Source: Pseudomonas syringae (lineage in GTDB: Bacteria; Pseudomonadota; Gammaproteobacteria; Pseudomonadales; Pseudomonadaceae). Taken from it: DNA of 64,000 bases. Below the pieces are notes generated by a model that worked only from the letters and a program-made list of their open reading frames with translations, made no database searches and was not told where the DNA came from. Position 1 is the first letter of the stretch; the number at the start of each line of letters is the position of its first letter. This document shows positions 17,109-26,755 of the stretch, in pieces. The position numbers and the translations under genes are program-made. The stretch spans positions 1 through 64,000 of the forward strand of contig NZ_WKCB01000022.1 in assembly GCF_021606685.1 (NCBI RefSeq), read 5' to 3'.

Positions 17109-17275
17109 GGTTCAACCAGGCTACAGGTTCAGTCAGGCCACAGGTTCAACCAGGCTACAGGTTCAGTTAGGCCACAGGTTCAACCAGGCTACAGGTTCAG
17201 TTAGGCCACAGGTTCAACTAGGCCATAGGTTCAGTTAGGCCACAGGTTCAACTAGGCCTCAGGTTCAGCTAAGCC
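17106..17275. repeat. 17-bp tandem repeat, ten copies
   Basis: Ten near-identical 17-bp units of the form ACAGGTTCAACCAGGCT and ACAGGTTCAGTTAGGCC alternate, giving a 34-bp higher-order period; units towards the right end drift. The GGTTCAACC core is a small palindrome. The array starts exactly on the last bases of the preceding REP arm, whose CCACAGG end seems to have seeded the unit. No coding function is likely. Confidence 0.9.
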
Positions 17276-17295
17276 ATAGGCTTAGCGTTTGCGCA

Positions 17296-17332
17296 TAAAA
17301 AAGGGGAAGCCCATGAATGGCTTCCCCTTCTT
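17296..17332 (-). terminator. Rho-independent terminator of aminotransferase gene
   Basis: Read on the minus strand: a nine-base stem GGGGAAGCC / GGCTTCCCC with a seven-base loop, followed by TTTTTTA, directly after the stop of the aminotransferase gene. Confidence 0.9.
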
Positions 17333-17345
17333 CAGCTGTTAACGC

Positions 17346-18542
17346 TTACAGCACTTGCACGATCGCCTGGGTCACCGCGCCAATGTTCGACTGGTTCAGT
17401 GCCGCCACGCAGATGCGCCCGGTATCCAGCGCGTAGATACCGAACTCGGTGCGCAGGCGGGTGACTTGCTCAACCGTCAGGCCCGAGTAGGAGAACATCC
17501 CGCGCTGACGGCCGACGAAGCTGAAGTCGTGACCCGGAGCAGCCTTGGCCAGCTCGGCGACCATCTGCTCACGCATGCCACGGATGCGCAGGCGCATTTC
17601 GGCCAGTTCGGCTTCCCACTGGGCGCGCAGCTCAGGGTTGTTCAGCACTGCCGCCACGATGGCGGCGCCGTGGGTTGGCGGGTTGGAGTAGTTGGTGCGG
17701 ATAACGCGTTTGACCTGGGACAGGATGCGCGCGCTTTCTTCCTTGGATTCGCTGACGATCGACAGCGCGCCCACACGTTCGCCATACAGCGAGAACGACT
17801 TGGAGAACGAGCTGGACACAAAGAAGGTCAGGCCCGATTCAGCGAACAGGCGCACGGCCGCAGCGTCTTCGTGGATGCCGTCGCCAAAGCCCTGGTAGGC
17901 CATGTCGAGGAACGGCACGAGGTTCTTGGCCTTGACCACGTCCAGCACGTTTTGCCAGTCGGCCGGGCTCAGGTCGACGCCGGTCGGGTTATGGCAGCAC
18001 GCGTGCAGCACCACGATGGACTGTGGCGGCAGGGCATTGAGGTCTTCGAGCAGGCCGGCGCGGTTCACGTCGTGGGTGGCGGCGTCGTAGTAGCGGTAGG
18101 TCTGCACCGGGAAGCCGGCTTTTTCGAACAGCGCCTGGTGGTTTTCCCAGCTTGGGTCGCTGATGGCGACGACGGCGTTGGGCAGCAGCTGCTTGAGGAA
18201 GTCGGCGCCGATTTTCAGCGCGCCGGTGCCGCCGACCGCTTGGGCGGTGATTACGCGACCAGCGCTCAGCAGCGGCGACTCAGCGCCGAACAGCAGCTTT
18301 TGCACGGCCTGGTCGTAGGCGACGATACCGTCGATCGGCAGGTAGCCACGGGCGGCGTGTTGCGCCACACGAATGGCTTCCGCTTCGGCAACGGCACGCA
18401 AGAGTGGAATCTTCCCCTCCTCGTTGCAGTAAACGCCCACGCCAAGGTTGACCTTGGTGGTTCGTGTGTCGGCGTTGAATGCTTCGTTGAGGCCCAGGAT
18501 AGGATCGCGTGGTGCCATTTCGACAGCGGAGAACAGGCTCAT
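17346..18542 (-). CDS. Aromatic-amino-acid aminotransferase
   Basis: A 398-residue class I PLP-dependent aminotransferase of the AspC/TyrB/PhhC subgroup (VGVYCNEEGKIPLLRAVAEAE, HACCHNPTGVD). The PLP lysine lies in SSSFSKSFSLYGERVG. It transfers amino groups between aromatic amino acids or aspartate and 2-oxoglutarate. The start at 18542 (MSLFSAVEM) is chosen because it matches the family N-terminus; the longer frame adds 45 unrelated residues. It is divergent from uvrB. TyrB versus AspC specificity cannot be settled by eye. Confidence 0.88.
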   Translation of the reverse strand: MSLFSAVEMAPRDPILGLNEAFNADTRTTKVNLGVGVYCNEEGKIPLLRAVAEAEAIRVAQHAARGYLPIDGIVAYDQAVQKLLFGAESPLLSAGRVITAQAVGGTGALKIGADFLKQLLPNAVVAISDPSWENHQALFEKAGFPVQTYRYYDAATHDVNRAGLLEDLNALPPQSIVVLHACCHNPTGVDLSPADWQNVLDVVKAKNLVPFLDMAYQGFGDGIHEDAAAVRLFAESGLTFFVSSSFSKSFSLYGERVGALSIVSESKEESARILSQVKRVIRTNYSNPPTHGAAIVAAVLNNPELRAQWEAELAEMRLRIRGMREQMVAELAKAAPGHDFSFVGRQRGMFSYSGLTVEQVTRLRTEFGIYALDTGRICVAALNQSNIGAVTQAIVQVL

Positions 18543-18885
18543 TTTTGCGGCAGCTCTATGGGGGAATGGAGGGACGTGTCGCGCTCCAGCCGAATGCACT
18601 AGAGCGGTGCACAAACGGGGAGCTAGTATAGAGGCCCGCACCGTCGAGGGCGACAGCCGAAACGGCTTTTCAGCCAAGTTTTTCGGTTTATTTGCTCACC
18701 GTTAGTCTTATTGCAACCTTGATCGTAGACGGCAGGTCAGAGGATTGCCTTGAAACCCGTCACATTCGCCACCACTTCTACAGCTATCATGGTTTTTTCC
18801 TGCAACCTGCGATGACTATTCGCGGGTTGCTGAGCTTTTCGTCCTTGGCAGCTGTAGGCCCGGGGTGACTTGAACGAGGTACGTT
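18543..18885. other. Divergent intergenic region, uvrB / aminotransferase
   Basis: About 343 bases holding promoters of both flanking genes. I looked for a LexA-type site (CTGT-N8-ACAG) ahead of uvrB and saw none convincing. No small gene has adequate support. Confidence 0.4.
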
Positions 18886-20901
18886 ATGTCGGATTTCCAG
18901 CTCGTCACCCGCTTTGAACCCGCCGGCGATCAACCCGAGGCCATTCGCCAGATGGTCGAAGGCATCGAAGCTGGCCTGGCGCACCAGACGCTGCTCGGGG
19001 TGACCGGTTCGGGCAAGACCTTCAGCATCGCCAACGTGATCGCGCAGATCAACCGCCCGACCCTGGTGCTGGCGCCGAACAAGACCCTGGCCGCGCAGCT
19101 GTATGGCGAGTTCAAGGCGTTTTTCCCGAACAACGCCGTGGAGTACTTCGTTTCCTATTACGACTACTACCAGCCCGAAGCCTATGTGCCGTCCTCCGAT
19201 ACCTTTATCGAGAAGGATGCGTCGATCAACGACCACATCGAGCAGATGCGGCTGTCGGCGACCAAGGCGCTGCTGGAACGCAAGGATGCGATCATCGTCA
19301 CCACGGTGTCGTGCATTTACGGCCTGGGCAGCCCGGAAACCTATTTGAAAATGGTGCTGCACGTCGACCGCGGCGACAAACTCGACCAGCGCGAATTGCT
19401 GCGCCGCCTGACGAGCCTGCAATACACGCGCAACGACATGGATTTTGCCCGCGCCACCTTCCGCGTGCGTGGCGATGTGATCGACATCTACCCGGCCGAG
19501 TCCGACCTCGAAGCGATCCGCATCGAGCTGTTCGACGATGAAGTCGAGAGCCTGTCGGCCTTCGACCCGTTGACCGGCGAGGTGATCCGCAAGCTGCCGC
19601 GCTTCACCTTCTATCCGAAAAGCCACTACGTGACGCCGCGCGAAACCCTGATGGGGGCCATCGAGGGCATCAAGGTCGAGCTGGCCGAGCGCCTGGAATA
19701 CCTGCGCGCCAACAACAAATTGGTGGAAGCCCAGCGCCTGGAGCAGCGCACGCGCTTCGACCTGGAGATGATCCTGGAGCTGGGTTACTGCAACGGCATC
19801 GAAAACTACTCGCGCTACCTCTCGGGCCGTGACTCTGGGGCGCCACCGCCGACGCTCTACGACTACCTGCCGGACGACGCGTTGTTGGTGATCGACGAAT
19901 CCCACGTCAGCGTGCCGCAGGTGGGCGCCATGTATAAAGGCGACCGTTCGCGCAAGGAAACCCTGGTGGAGTACGGGTTCCGCTTGCCGTCGGCGCTGGA
20001 CAACCGGCCGATGCGCTTCGACGAGTGGGAGGCCATCAGCCCGCAGACCATTTTTGTGTCGGCCACCCCGGGCAACTATGAGGCCGAGCATGCTGGCCGC
20101 GTGATCGAGCAGCTCGTGCGGCCGACCGGCCTTGTCGATCCCGAGATTGAAATCCGCCCGGCGCTGACCCAGGTTGATGACCTGCTGTCGGAAATCAACA
20201 AGCGCGTAGCCCTGGAAGAGCGGGTGCTGGTCACCACGCTGACCAAGCGCATGTCCGAAGACTTGACCGACTACCTGGCCGATCACGGCGTGCGCGTGCG
20301 CTACCTGCACTCGGACATCGACACCGTGGAGCGCGTGGAGATTATCCGCGACCTGCGCTTGGGCACCTTTGACGTGTTGGTGGGGATCAACCTGCTGCGT
20401 GAGGGCCTGGATATGCCGGAAGTGTCGCTGGTGGCGATTCTGGATGCGGACAAGGAGGGCTTCCTGCGCTCCGAGCGCTCGCTGATCCAGACCATCGGCC
20501 GTGCGGCGCGTAACCTCAATGGTCGCGCGATTCTCTACGCGGACCGCATCACCGGCTCCATGGAGCGGGCGATTGGCGAGACCCAGCGCCGTCGCGACAA
20601 ACAGATCGCCTTCAACCTGGAAAACGGTATTACGCCCAAAGGCGTGTTCAAGGACGTTGCCGACATCATGGAAGGCGCCACGGTGCCCGGCTCGCGCAGC
20701 AAGAAGCGCAAAGGCATGGCCAAGGCGGCGGAGGAAAGTGCCAAGTACGAGAACGAACTGCGCTCGCCGAGTGAAATCACCAAGCGTATCCGCCAGTTGG
20801 AAGAGAAGATGTACCAGTTGGCGCGGGACCTTGAGTTTGAGGCGGCGGCGCAGACGCGTGATGAGATTGGCAAGCTGCGCGAGCGGCTATTGGCTGTCTG
20901 A
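18886..20901 (+). CDS. uvrB: Excinuclease ABC subunit B
   Basis: The 671-residue UvrB helicase-like subunit of nucleotide excision repair, which receives damaged DNA from UvrA and with UvrC makes the incisions. Seen: Walker [10 protein letters not shown] (residues about 39-47), the beta-hairpin region [17 protein letters not shown] in motif II, the helicase motif VI region QTIGRAARN and the C-terminal UVR motif ([21 protein letters not shown] region). Full length for the family. The ATG at 18886 follows GAACGAGGT. A REP pair follows. Confidence 0.97.
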   Translation: MSDFQLVTRFEPAGDQPEAIRQMVEGIEAGLAHQTLLGVTGSGKTFSIANVIAQINRPTLVLAPNKTLAAQLYGEFKAFFPNNAVEYFVSYYDYYQPEAYVPSSDTFIEKDASINDHIEQMRLSATKALLERKDAIIVTTVSCIYGLGSPETYLKMVLHVDRGDKLDQRELLRRLTSLQYTRNDMDFARATFRVRGDVIDIYPAESDLEAIRIELFDDEVESLSAFDPLTGEVIRKLPRFTFYPKSHYVTPRETLMGAIEGIKVELAERLEYLRANNKLVEAQRLEQRTRFDLEMILELGYCNGIENYSRYLSGRDSGAPPPTLYDYLPDDALLVIDESHVSVPQVGAMYKGDRSRKETLVEYGFRLPSALDNRPMRFDEWEAISPQTIFVSATPGNYEAEHAGRVIEQLVRPTGLVDPEIEIRPALTQVDDLLSEINKRVALEERVLVTTLTKRMSEDLTDYLADHGVRVRYLHSDIDTVERVEIIRDLRLGTFDVLVGINLLREGLDMPEVSLVAILDADKEGFLRSERSLIQTIGRAARNLNGRAILYADRITGSMERAIGETQRRRDKQIAFNLENGITPKGVFKDVADIMEGATVPGSRSKKRKGMAKAAEESAKYENELRSPSEITKRIRQLEEKMYQLARDLEFEAAAQTRDEIGKLRERLLAV

Positions 20902-20920
20902 TTTGCGGTGACTGGGTTGG

Positions 20921-21011
20921 CCTCATCGGGGGCAAGCCCCCTCCCACATTTCGACCGCATTCCAACTGAGGGGGCGCGGTCAAGTGTGGGAGGGGGCTTG
21001 CCCCCGATGGC
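20921..21011. repeat. REP pair (REPIN)
   Basis: Inverted CATCGGGGGCAAGCCCCCTCCCAC copies around a 40-bp spacer between uvrB and gltX. Confidence 0.85.
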
Positions 21012-21119
21012 TTCACCTCGGTCTCCCAGATTCTCCCAAGCTGGAGCCCAACCACCCCAGGCTGTTACCATTCGCCCCTTGTTTCAATTTTCAGTTTTAT
21101 CGCCCATTCGAGACCAGCC

Positions 21120-22601
21120 ATGACCACCGTCCGCACGCGCATTGCGCCATCGCCTACTGGGGATCCCCACGTCGGTACTGCCTACATCGCCTTGTTCAAC
21201 TACTGCTTTGCCAAGCAGCACGGCGGTGAATTCATCCTGCGGATCGAAGACACCGATCAACTGCGCTCCACCCGTGAGTCGGAGCAGCAGATTTTCGATG
21301 CGCTGCGCTGGTTGGGCATTACCTGGGCAGAAGGCCCGGACGTCGGCGGCCCGCACGGCCCGTATCGCCAAAGCGAGCGCAGCGACATCTACAAGCAATA
21401 CACCCAGCAACTGGTCGACATGGGGCATGCGTTCCCATGCTTCTGCACCGCCGAAGAACTCGACCAGATGCGCGCCGAGCAACAGGCCCGGGGCGAAACC
21501 CCGCGCTATGACGGCCGCGCGCTGCTGCTGTCGAAAGAAGAAGTGGCCCAGCGCCTGGCCGCCGGCGAACCGCACGTGATCCGCATGAAAGTGCCGAGCG
21601 AAGGCGTGTGCGTGGTGCCGGACATGCTGCGCGGTGACGTCGAGATCCCGTGGGACCGCATGGACATGCAAGTGCTGATGAAGACCGACGGCCTGCCGAC
21701 GTACTTCCTGGCCAACGTGGTCGACGACCACTTGATGGGCATCACCCACGTGCTGCGCGGCGAAGAGTGGCTGCCGTCGGCGCCGAAACTGATCCTGCTG
21801 TACGAATACTTTGGCTGGGAACAGCCGCAGCTGTGCTACATGCCGCTGCTGCGTAACCCGGACAAGAGCAAGCTGTCCAAGCGCAAGAACCCGACCTCGG
21901 TGACCTTTTACGAGCGTATGGGCTTCATGCCGGAAGCGATGCTCAACTACCTGGGCCGCATGGGCTGGTCGATGCCGGACGAGCGCGAGAAGTTTTCGCT
22001 GCAGGAAATGGTCGACAACTTCGACCTGTCCCGCGTCTCCCTGGGCGGGCCGATTTTCGATATCGAGAAGCTCTCGTGGCTCAATGGCCAGTGGCTGCGT
22101 GACTTGCCGGTGGAAGAATTCGCCAGCCGTGTGCAGCAGTGGGCGTTGAACCCCGAGTACATGATGAAGATCGCGCCGTTGGTGCAGGGCAGGGTGGAGA
22201 CGTTCAGCCAGGTCGCGCCGTTGGCCAGCTTTTTCTTTGCCGGGGGCGTGAACCCGGATGCCAAGCTGTTCGAGTCCAAGAAGCTCTCGGGTGACCAGGT
22301 TCGCCAATTGATGCAGTTGATCTTGTGGAAGCTCGAAAGCCTGCGCCAGTGGGAAAAGGATGCGATCACCGCGACGATTCAGGCCGTGGTTGAGTCCCTT
22401 GAATTGAAACTGCGCGACGCCATGCCGCTGATGTTCGCTGCGATTACCGGGCAGGCCAGTTCGGTGTCGGTGTTGGATGCGATGGAAATTCTCGGCCCCG
22501 ACCTCACGCGTTTCCGCCTGCGCCAAGCCCTTGATTTGCTTGGTGGTGTGTCGAAGAAAGAAAACAAAGAGTGGGAAAAGCTGCTGGGCGCTATCGCCTG
22601 A
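21120..22601 (+). CDS. gltX: Glutamyl-tRNA synthetase
   Basis: A 493-residue class I aminoacyl-tRNA synthetase that charges tRNA-Glu. The HIGH-like motif is in [11 protein letters not shown] (residues about 9-19) and the KMSKS-like motif is KLSKR near residue 250. It has the anticodon-binding C-terminal helical domain and normal family length. A clear terminator follows, then tRNA-Ala and tRNA-Glu genes; the proximity of its own substrate tRNA is a usual Pseudomonas arrangement. Confidence 0.97.
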   Translation: MTTVRTRIAPSPTGDPHVGTAYIALFNYCFAKQHGGEFILRIEDTDQLRSTRESEQQIFDALRWLGITWAEGPDVGGPHGPYRQSERSDIYKQYTQQLVDMGHAFPCFCTAEELDQMRAEQQARGETPRYDGRALLLSKEEVAQRLAAGEPHVIRMKVPSEGVCVVPDMLRGDVEIPWDRMDMQVLMKTDGLPTYFLANVVDDHLMGITHVLRGEEWLPSAPKLILLYEYFGWEQPQLCYMPLLRNPDKSKLSKRKNPTSVTFYERMGFMPEAMLNYLGRMGWSMPDEREKFSLQEMVDNFDLSRVSLGGPIFDIEKLSWLNGQWLRDLPVEEFASRVQQWALNPEYMMKIAPLVQGRVETFSQVAPLASFFFAGGVNPDAKLFESKKLSGDQVRQLMQLILWKLESLRQWEKDAITATIQAVVESLELKLRDAMPLMFAAITGQASSVSVLDAMEILGPDLTRFRLRQALDLLGGVSKKENKEWEKLLGAIA

Positions 22602-22619
22602 GCAGCCTGATGGAACGAC

Positions 22620-22645
22620 GAAACCCCGGCTTTCCGGGGTTTCGA
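22620..22645 (+). terminator. Hairpin after gltX
   Basis: AAACCCCGG CTTT CCGGGGTTT forms a nine-base stem with tetraloop 19 nt after the gltX stop. No long T-run beyond the stem, so termination strength is moderate. Confidence 0.75.
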
Positions 22646-22748
22646 CGGTAAGTGATTGTTATCCCGGCAAAAAATTTTGGAAAATGTTGAAAATAAATTT
22701 GACACACTTCCAAACCGCCATTAAGATTCGCCCCGTCCTCACCGATGA

Positions 22749-22824
<76 letters not shown>

Positions 22825-22902
22825 ATTTACAGGTTCAAGGTCTGGCCACACCGTCCTTGAATTGATCAGTTCTCAGCGCTGATCAGATGTACAGAAGGTT
22901 TT

Positions 22903-22978
22903 GTCCCCTTCGTCTAGTGGCCTAGGACACCGCCCTTTCACGGCGGTAACAGGGGTTCGAGTCCCCTAGGGGACGCCA
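22903..22978 (+). tRNA. tRNA-Glu (TTC)
   Basis: 76-nt cloverleaf with CCA-like end (GCCA); anticodon loop CTTTCAC gives TTC. Acceptor GTCCCCT pairs with AGGGGAC. Confidence 0.97.
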
Positions 22979-23028
22979 TTTTCAACAAGCAGCTCGAAAG
23001 GTCTGCTGCGTCGCGAGACGAAAAATCC

Positions 23029-23104
<76 letters not shown>

Positions 23105-23182
23105 ATTTACAGATTCAGGGTTCCGGCCACACCGTCCCTGAATCAGATCAGTCTCAGCCTGATCAGTGTACAGAAGGTTTGT

Positions 23183-23258
23183 GTCCCCTTCGTCTAGTGG
23201 CCTAGGACACCGCCCTTTCACGGCGGTAACAGGGGTTCGAGTCCCCTAGGGGACGCCA
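23183..23258 (+). tRNA. tRNA-Glu (TTC), second copy
   Basis: Identical to the copy at 22903, again with anticodon TTC. Last gene of the four-tRNA cluster. Confidence 0.97.
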
Positions 23259-23283
23259 CGATTACCCGCTCTGCGGGATTTTT

Positions 23284-23316
23284 AAGGGTCATTCAATTAT
23301 TGAATGGCCCTTTTGT
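23284..23316 (+). terminator. Terminator of tRNA cluster
   Basis: AAGGGTCATTCAA / TTGAATGGCCCTT stem (one G-T pair) followed by a T-rich run, 26 nt after the second tRNA-Glu. Confidence 0.85.
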
Positions 23317-23400
23317 TTGTCTGGCGTTTGGCCAACTCTCTCCTCTCTTCCCTTCTTCCCTTCTTCTGTTCTGACCAGTGGTCATGCGTGTCGCTTGCGA

Positions 23401-23423
23401 AATATTATTATGGTAATAATATT
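23401..23423. promoter_or_regulatory. Perfect palindromic TetR operator candidate
   Basis: AATATTATTA-TGG-TAATAATATT is a perfect inverted repeat with ten-base arms. It ends 25 bases before the TetR ATG at 23449 and very probably overlaps its promoter. Inferred to be the autoregulatory operator of that repressor. Confidence 0.75.
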
Positions 23424-23448
23424 CAACCCATGAAAGTCGGAGGCAACG

Positions 23449-23988
23449 ATGAACGATAAAAAAGCGCAAACCCGCGAACGTATTCTGCAAGCCGCCAGCG
23501 CCGCGTTGATCCAGCGTGGCCCGGCCGAGCCGAGCGTGGGCGAGGTCATGGGGGCGGCGGGGCTGACCGTTGGTGGTTTCTACGCGCACTTTGAAAGCAA
23601 GGACGCGCTGATGCTGGAGGCGTTCACACAGCTGCTGGCCCGGCGGCGTGCGTCGATTGACGACATGGATGCGCAACTCACCGGCGAAGAGCGCAGGGGG
23701 CTGGTGGCGGCGTTCTACCTGTCACGCAAGCACCGCGACTCCACGGCCCAGGCATGTCCGATCCCGGCCACCGTTGGCGAGATGGCGCGCTTGCCCGAGG
23801 CCTTTCGTGACGCACTCAATGAGCATGTGGAGCTGATGGCCGCCCAACTCGCCGCGAGCCCCGAGGATACCGACAAGGCCTTGGCGGACATGGCGCTGAT
23901 GATCGGTGGCCTGGCGTTGGCCCGTGCCCTCGGGCCGGGTGAGTTATCCGACCGGGTACTGCGCGCCGCCAAGTCGGCTGTGCAATAG
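23449..23988 (+). CDS. TetR/AcrR family transcriptional regulator
   Basis: A 179-residue TetR regulator. The N-terminal helix-turn-helix spans RERILQAASAALIQRG to GLTVGGFYAHFESKDALMLEAF. The C-terminal domain (CPIPATVGEMARLP) is like TetR members such as those controlling quinone or electrophile response; ligand unknown. It is preceded by a perfect 23-bp palindrome and followed at 16 bp by a hydrolase gene, so it likely represses itself and that gene. Confidence 0.88.
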   Translation: MNDKKAQTRERILQAASAALIQRGPAEPSVGEVMGAAGLTVGGFYAHFESKDALMLEAFTQLLARRRASIDDMDAQLTGEERRGLVAAFYLSRKHRDSTAQACPIPATVGEMARLPEAFRDALNEHVELMAAQLAASPEDTDKALADMALMIGGLALARALGPGELSDRVLRAAKSAVQ

Positions 23989-24004
23989 GAAGAGGGCTTG
24001 CAGC

Positions 24005-24838
24005 ATGGGCACGTTAACCTGGATTCGTCGTTTTAACGGCACGCTGGGGCACCTGGCGCCACACACAGTGGCCAGCAAGATGCGTCGTGCCTTCATGACC
24101 CCGCGCGATTTGCCACCGCGTGACTGGGAATTACCGCTGTTGGCGCAATCGGAACGCATCACCCTGCGTTTCGGCCTGTCTGCGCTGCGCTGGGGTCAGG
24201 GGCCCGCGGTGCTGATGATGCACGGTTGGGAAGGTCGGCCAACCCAGTTCGCCAGCCTGATCACCGCGCTGGTGGATAACGGTTATTCAGTGATCGCCCT
24301 GGATGGCCCCGCCCACGGCCATTCGCCAGGGCGTGAAGCGCATGTGCTGCTGTTTGCCCGTGCCATGCTCGAGGCAGCCGCCGAGCTGCCGCCGCTGCAC
24401 GCGGTAATCGGCCATTCCATGGGCGGCGCCAGTGCGATGCTGGCGGTGCAATTGGGGCTGCATACCGAGGCGCTGGTGAGTATTGCCGCGCCATCGCGTT
24501 TCCTTGACGTACTGCGCGGTTTTACCCACATGGTCGGTTTGCCGGCGCGCGCTCGCGCGGCGTTTATCCAGGAGGTGGAACACACTTTCGGCATGCCGCT
24601 CAAGCACTTGGATGTCGCCCACTACCAGATGAGTATCCCCGGCCTGATTGTGCACGCTGAAGACGATACCTTTGTGCCGGTCAAAGCGTCGCAAGCGATT
24701 CATGACGCCTGGTTCGACAGCCGGCTGCTGCGCCTGGAGCAGGGCGGGCACCAGAAAGTGCTGGCCGACCCGCGTGTGGTCGAGGGGGTGCTGACGCTGT
24801 TGGCCGGTCGCCGTCTACAGGCGCGGCAAAGCGCCTGA
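24005..24838 (+). CDS. Alpha/beta hydrolase
   Basis: A 277-residue alpha/beta hydrolase with oxyanion-region HGWEGRPTQF, nucleophile elbow GHSMGGAS (Ser near residue 139), an acid in HAEDDTFVPV and a catalytic His in EQGGHQKVL. No signal peptide. ATG at 24005 is chosen (GAGGGCTTGCAGC upstream); the longer frame overlaps the TetR gene. It probably shares the TetR promoter. Substrate unknown. Confidence 0.83.
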   Translation: MGTLTWIRRFNGTLGHLAPHTVASKMRRAFMTPRDLPPRDWELPLLAQSERITLRFGLSALRWGQGPAVLMMHGWEGRPTQFASLITALVDNGYSVIALDGPAHGHSPGREAHVLLFARAMLEAAAELPPLHAVIGHSMGGASAMLAVQLGLHTEALVSIAAPSRFLDVLRGFTHMVGLPARARAAFIQEVEHTFGMPLKHLDVAHYQMSIPGLIVHAEDDTFVPVKASQAIHDAWFDSRLLRLEQGGHQKVLADPRVVEGVLTLLAGRRLQARQSA

Positions 24839-24879
24839 TACACTGCCCCCCGCCGACATTAATCGACTGGGAGCACCGC

Positions 24880-25314
24880 ATGGGCTGGGATTTGGCAACG
24901 CCGTTCATCATCGATCTGCAGGTTGCGCCTGAAGACATCGACGGCCTCGGGCACGCCAACAATGCGGTCTACGTGTCCTGGCTGGAACGCTGCGCCTGGC
25001 GGCACTCCCAGCGTCTGGGCCTGGACCTCACCGAATATCGCCGCCTGGATCGCGCCATGGCCGTGGTGCGCCATGAAATCGACTATCTGGCGGCGGGCTA
25101 CGAAGGCGACGAGTTGCAACTGGCCACCTGGATCGTCGACTGGGACCAGCGCCTGAAAATGACCCGTCGTTTTCAGCTGGTACGCCCGCGTGATGGCGTG
25201 ACCCTGCTGCGGGCCCAAACCACCTTTGTCTGCATCGAACTGTCCAGCGGCAAGCCAAAGCGCATGCCTGCCGAGTTTCTCGACGGTTATGGCCCCGCCC
25301 TGACAGGGGGTTAA
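24880..25314 (+). CDS. Acyl-CoA thioesterase, hotdog fold
   Basis: A 144-residue hotdog-fold thioesterase of the 4HBT/YbgC group. The signature DIDGLGHANNAVYVSWLERC carries the usual Asp/His/Asn pattern near residues 20-39. It probably hydrolyses an acyl-CoA in the cytoplasm; chain-length preference cannot be read. ATG at 24880 follows GGGAGCACCGC. It lies 41 bp after the hydrolase gene. Confidence 0.82.
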   Translation: MGWDLATPFIIDLQVAPEDIDGLGHANNAVYVSWLERCAWRHSQRLGLDLTEYRRLDRAMAVVRHEIDYLAAGYEGDELQLATWIVDWDQRLKMTRRFQLVRPRDGVTLLRAQTTFVCIELSSGKPKRMPAEFLDGYGPALTGG

Positions 25315-25369
25315 CGGTTGCCCGAGGAAAACCAGTAAACTGCGCCACGATTTTTGTTGAGTGTTTTCC

Positions 25370-26341
25370 ATGCAAATTGCTTTGGCGCCCATGGAGGGGT
25401 TGGTCGACAACATCCTGCGCGACGTGCTGACCCGCGTGGGCGGTATCGACTGGTGCGTGACCGAGTTCATTCGCGTCAATGACCGCCTGCTGACCCCGGC
25501 CTATTTCCACAAGCTCGCTCCAGAGTTGCTGCACGGTGCGCATACTGCTGCGGGCGTACCTCTGCGCGTGCAATTGCTCGGCTCCGACCCGGTATGCCTG
25601 GCGGAAAACGCCGCCTTGGCCTGTGAATTGGGCTCCCAGGTCATCGACCTGAACTTCGGCTGCCCGGCCAAGACCGTCAACAAGTCCCGTGGCGGCGCGG
25701 TGCTGCTCAAGGAGCCGGAGCTGCTCAACCAGATCGTCGAGCACGTACGCCGTGCGGTGCCGGCGCATATCCCGGTCACCGCCAAGATGCGCCTGGGCTT
25801 CGACAGCCCGGACGGCGCGCTGGTGTGCGCCACCGCCCTGGCCGAAGGCGGCGCGGCGCATATCGTGGTGCACGCGCGCACCAAGACCGATGGCTATAAG
25901 CCACCGGCGCATTGGGAGTGGATCCCGCGTGTGCAGGACGTGGTCAAGGTGCCGGTATTCGCCAATGGTGATATCTGGAGCGTCGAAGACTGGCGGCGCT
26001 GTCGGGAAATCAGCGGCGTCGAAGACATCATGCTCGGTCGCGGCCTGGTGGCGCGTCCGGACCTGGCTCGGCAGATTGCCGCCGCCCGTGCAGGTGAAGA
26101 TGTGGTGGAAATGACCTGGGCGCAGATGCAGCCGCTGCTTCAAGCGTTCTGGCGTCAGTGCGTGGAGCAGTTGACTGAGCGTCAGGCGCCTGGCCGGTTG
26201 AAGCAATGGCTGGCGATGCTGACCCGTAACTATCCGGAGGCGGTGGAGTTATTCAGCGCAATGCGCCGCGAAACTGATTTGGCGCAGGTAGGGCATTTGC
26301 TTGGGGTGAGCCAGCCGCAGCACGAAGCGGTGATGCCGTAA
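25370..26341 (+). CDS. dusC: tRNA-dihydrouridine(16) synthase DusC
   Basis: A 323-residue FMN-dependent tRNA-dihydrouridine synthase. The catalytic Cys is in [16 protein letters not shown] (near residue 97) and phosphate-binding residues lie in FANGDIWS and the LGRGL segment. The ATPMEG-like start [10 protein letters not shown] and the subtype-specific C-terminal domain point to DusC, which reduces U16 of tRNA. ATG at 25370 fits the family start better than GTG at 25361. A terminator follows. Confidence 0.92.
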   Translation: MQIALAPMEGLVDNILRDVLTRVGGIDWCVTEFIRVNDRLLTPAYFHKLAPELLHGAHTAAGVPLRVQLLGSDPVCLAENAALACELGSQVIDLNFGCPAKTVNKSRGGAVLLKEPELLNQIVEHVRRAVPAHIPVTAKMRLGFDSPDGALVCATALAEGGAAHIVVHARTKTDGYKPPAHWEWIPRVQDVVKVPVFANGDIWSVEDWRRCREISGVEDIMLGRGLVARPDLARQIAAARAGEDVVEMTWAQMQPLLQAFWRQCVEQLTERQAPGRLKQWLAMLTRNYPEAVELFSAMRRETDLAQVGHLLGVSQPQHEAVMP

Positions 26342-26369
26342 TATCAGCTATCTATCCGTTTTAAAGTCC

Positions 26370-26394
26370 AGGGCGCTTCAAGCGCCCTTTTTCA
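26370..26394 (+). terminator. Terminator after dusC
   Basis: AGGGCGCTT-CA-AGCGCCCT stem followed by TTTTTC, 29 nt after the dusC stop. It closes the upstream unit before the hrp-box cassette. The rest of 26395-26625 has noticeably lower GC and no gene. Confidence 0.9.
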
Positions 26395-26625
26395 TGTCCG
26401 TTGATTTTGTTATTTAAGACAAAGTGTTTGCGCGCGTAGTAACTAGCATAGTTGAGGCGCGTTGTTAGTGTTTGATGATGTCATCAAGTGTCATGGATGA
26501 CGACTGTTGCCCTTTGTGTCTTCGTTATTTGTATTGGAGAGGCAAGCGCTCACGGTTTTTCGTGAGTGTCTATAAGGAGTTTTCCCTCGATTCCTATTGG
26601 TTTCCTAATGTGAATTGGAAAAGTC

Positions 26626-26653
26626 GGAACTTAAAGTCCTGGTAATCCACGAA
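26626..26653 (+). promoter_or_regulatory. hrp box (HrpL/RspL-type ECF sigma promoter)
   Basis: GGAACT at 26626-26631, a 15-base spacer, then CCACGAA at 26647-26653. The HrpL consensus is GGAACC-N15/16-CCACNNA, so only one position departs. It lies 103 bp before the ATG of the first gene in the cassette, with no gene between. HrpL and its P. fluorescens counterpart RspL drive type III secretion genes and effectors. The match is direct; the function is inferred. Confidence 0.78.
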
Positions 26654-26755
26654 AGAGGGGAGTGTAAGCACTCATACGTGTTTTAAAATTCCAATCATAT
26701 CGACAGTTTCTCCGGTCGCGTGCCGACGTGGAGCAACGCAGAATAAGGTAACTAC

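Noticed and set aside
16940..17238. Overlapping plus-strand frames through the REP and 17-bp array
   Set aside because: They simply translate the tandem repeat; 17 bp is not a multiple of three, so the frames reflect repeat periodicity and not a gene.
17106..17275. CRISPR array
   Set aside because: Units are 17 bp, contiguous and without unique spacers.
18543..18885. LexA/SOS box in front of uvrB
   Set aside because: No CTGT-N8-ACAG sequence with acceptable match was found in the region.
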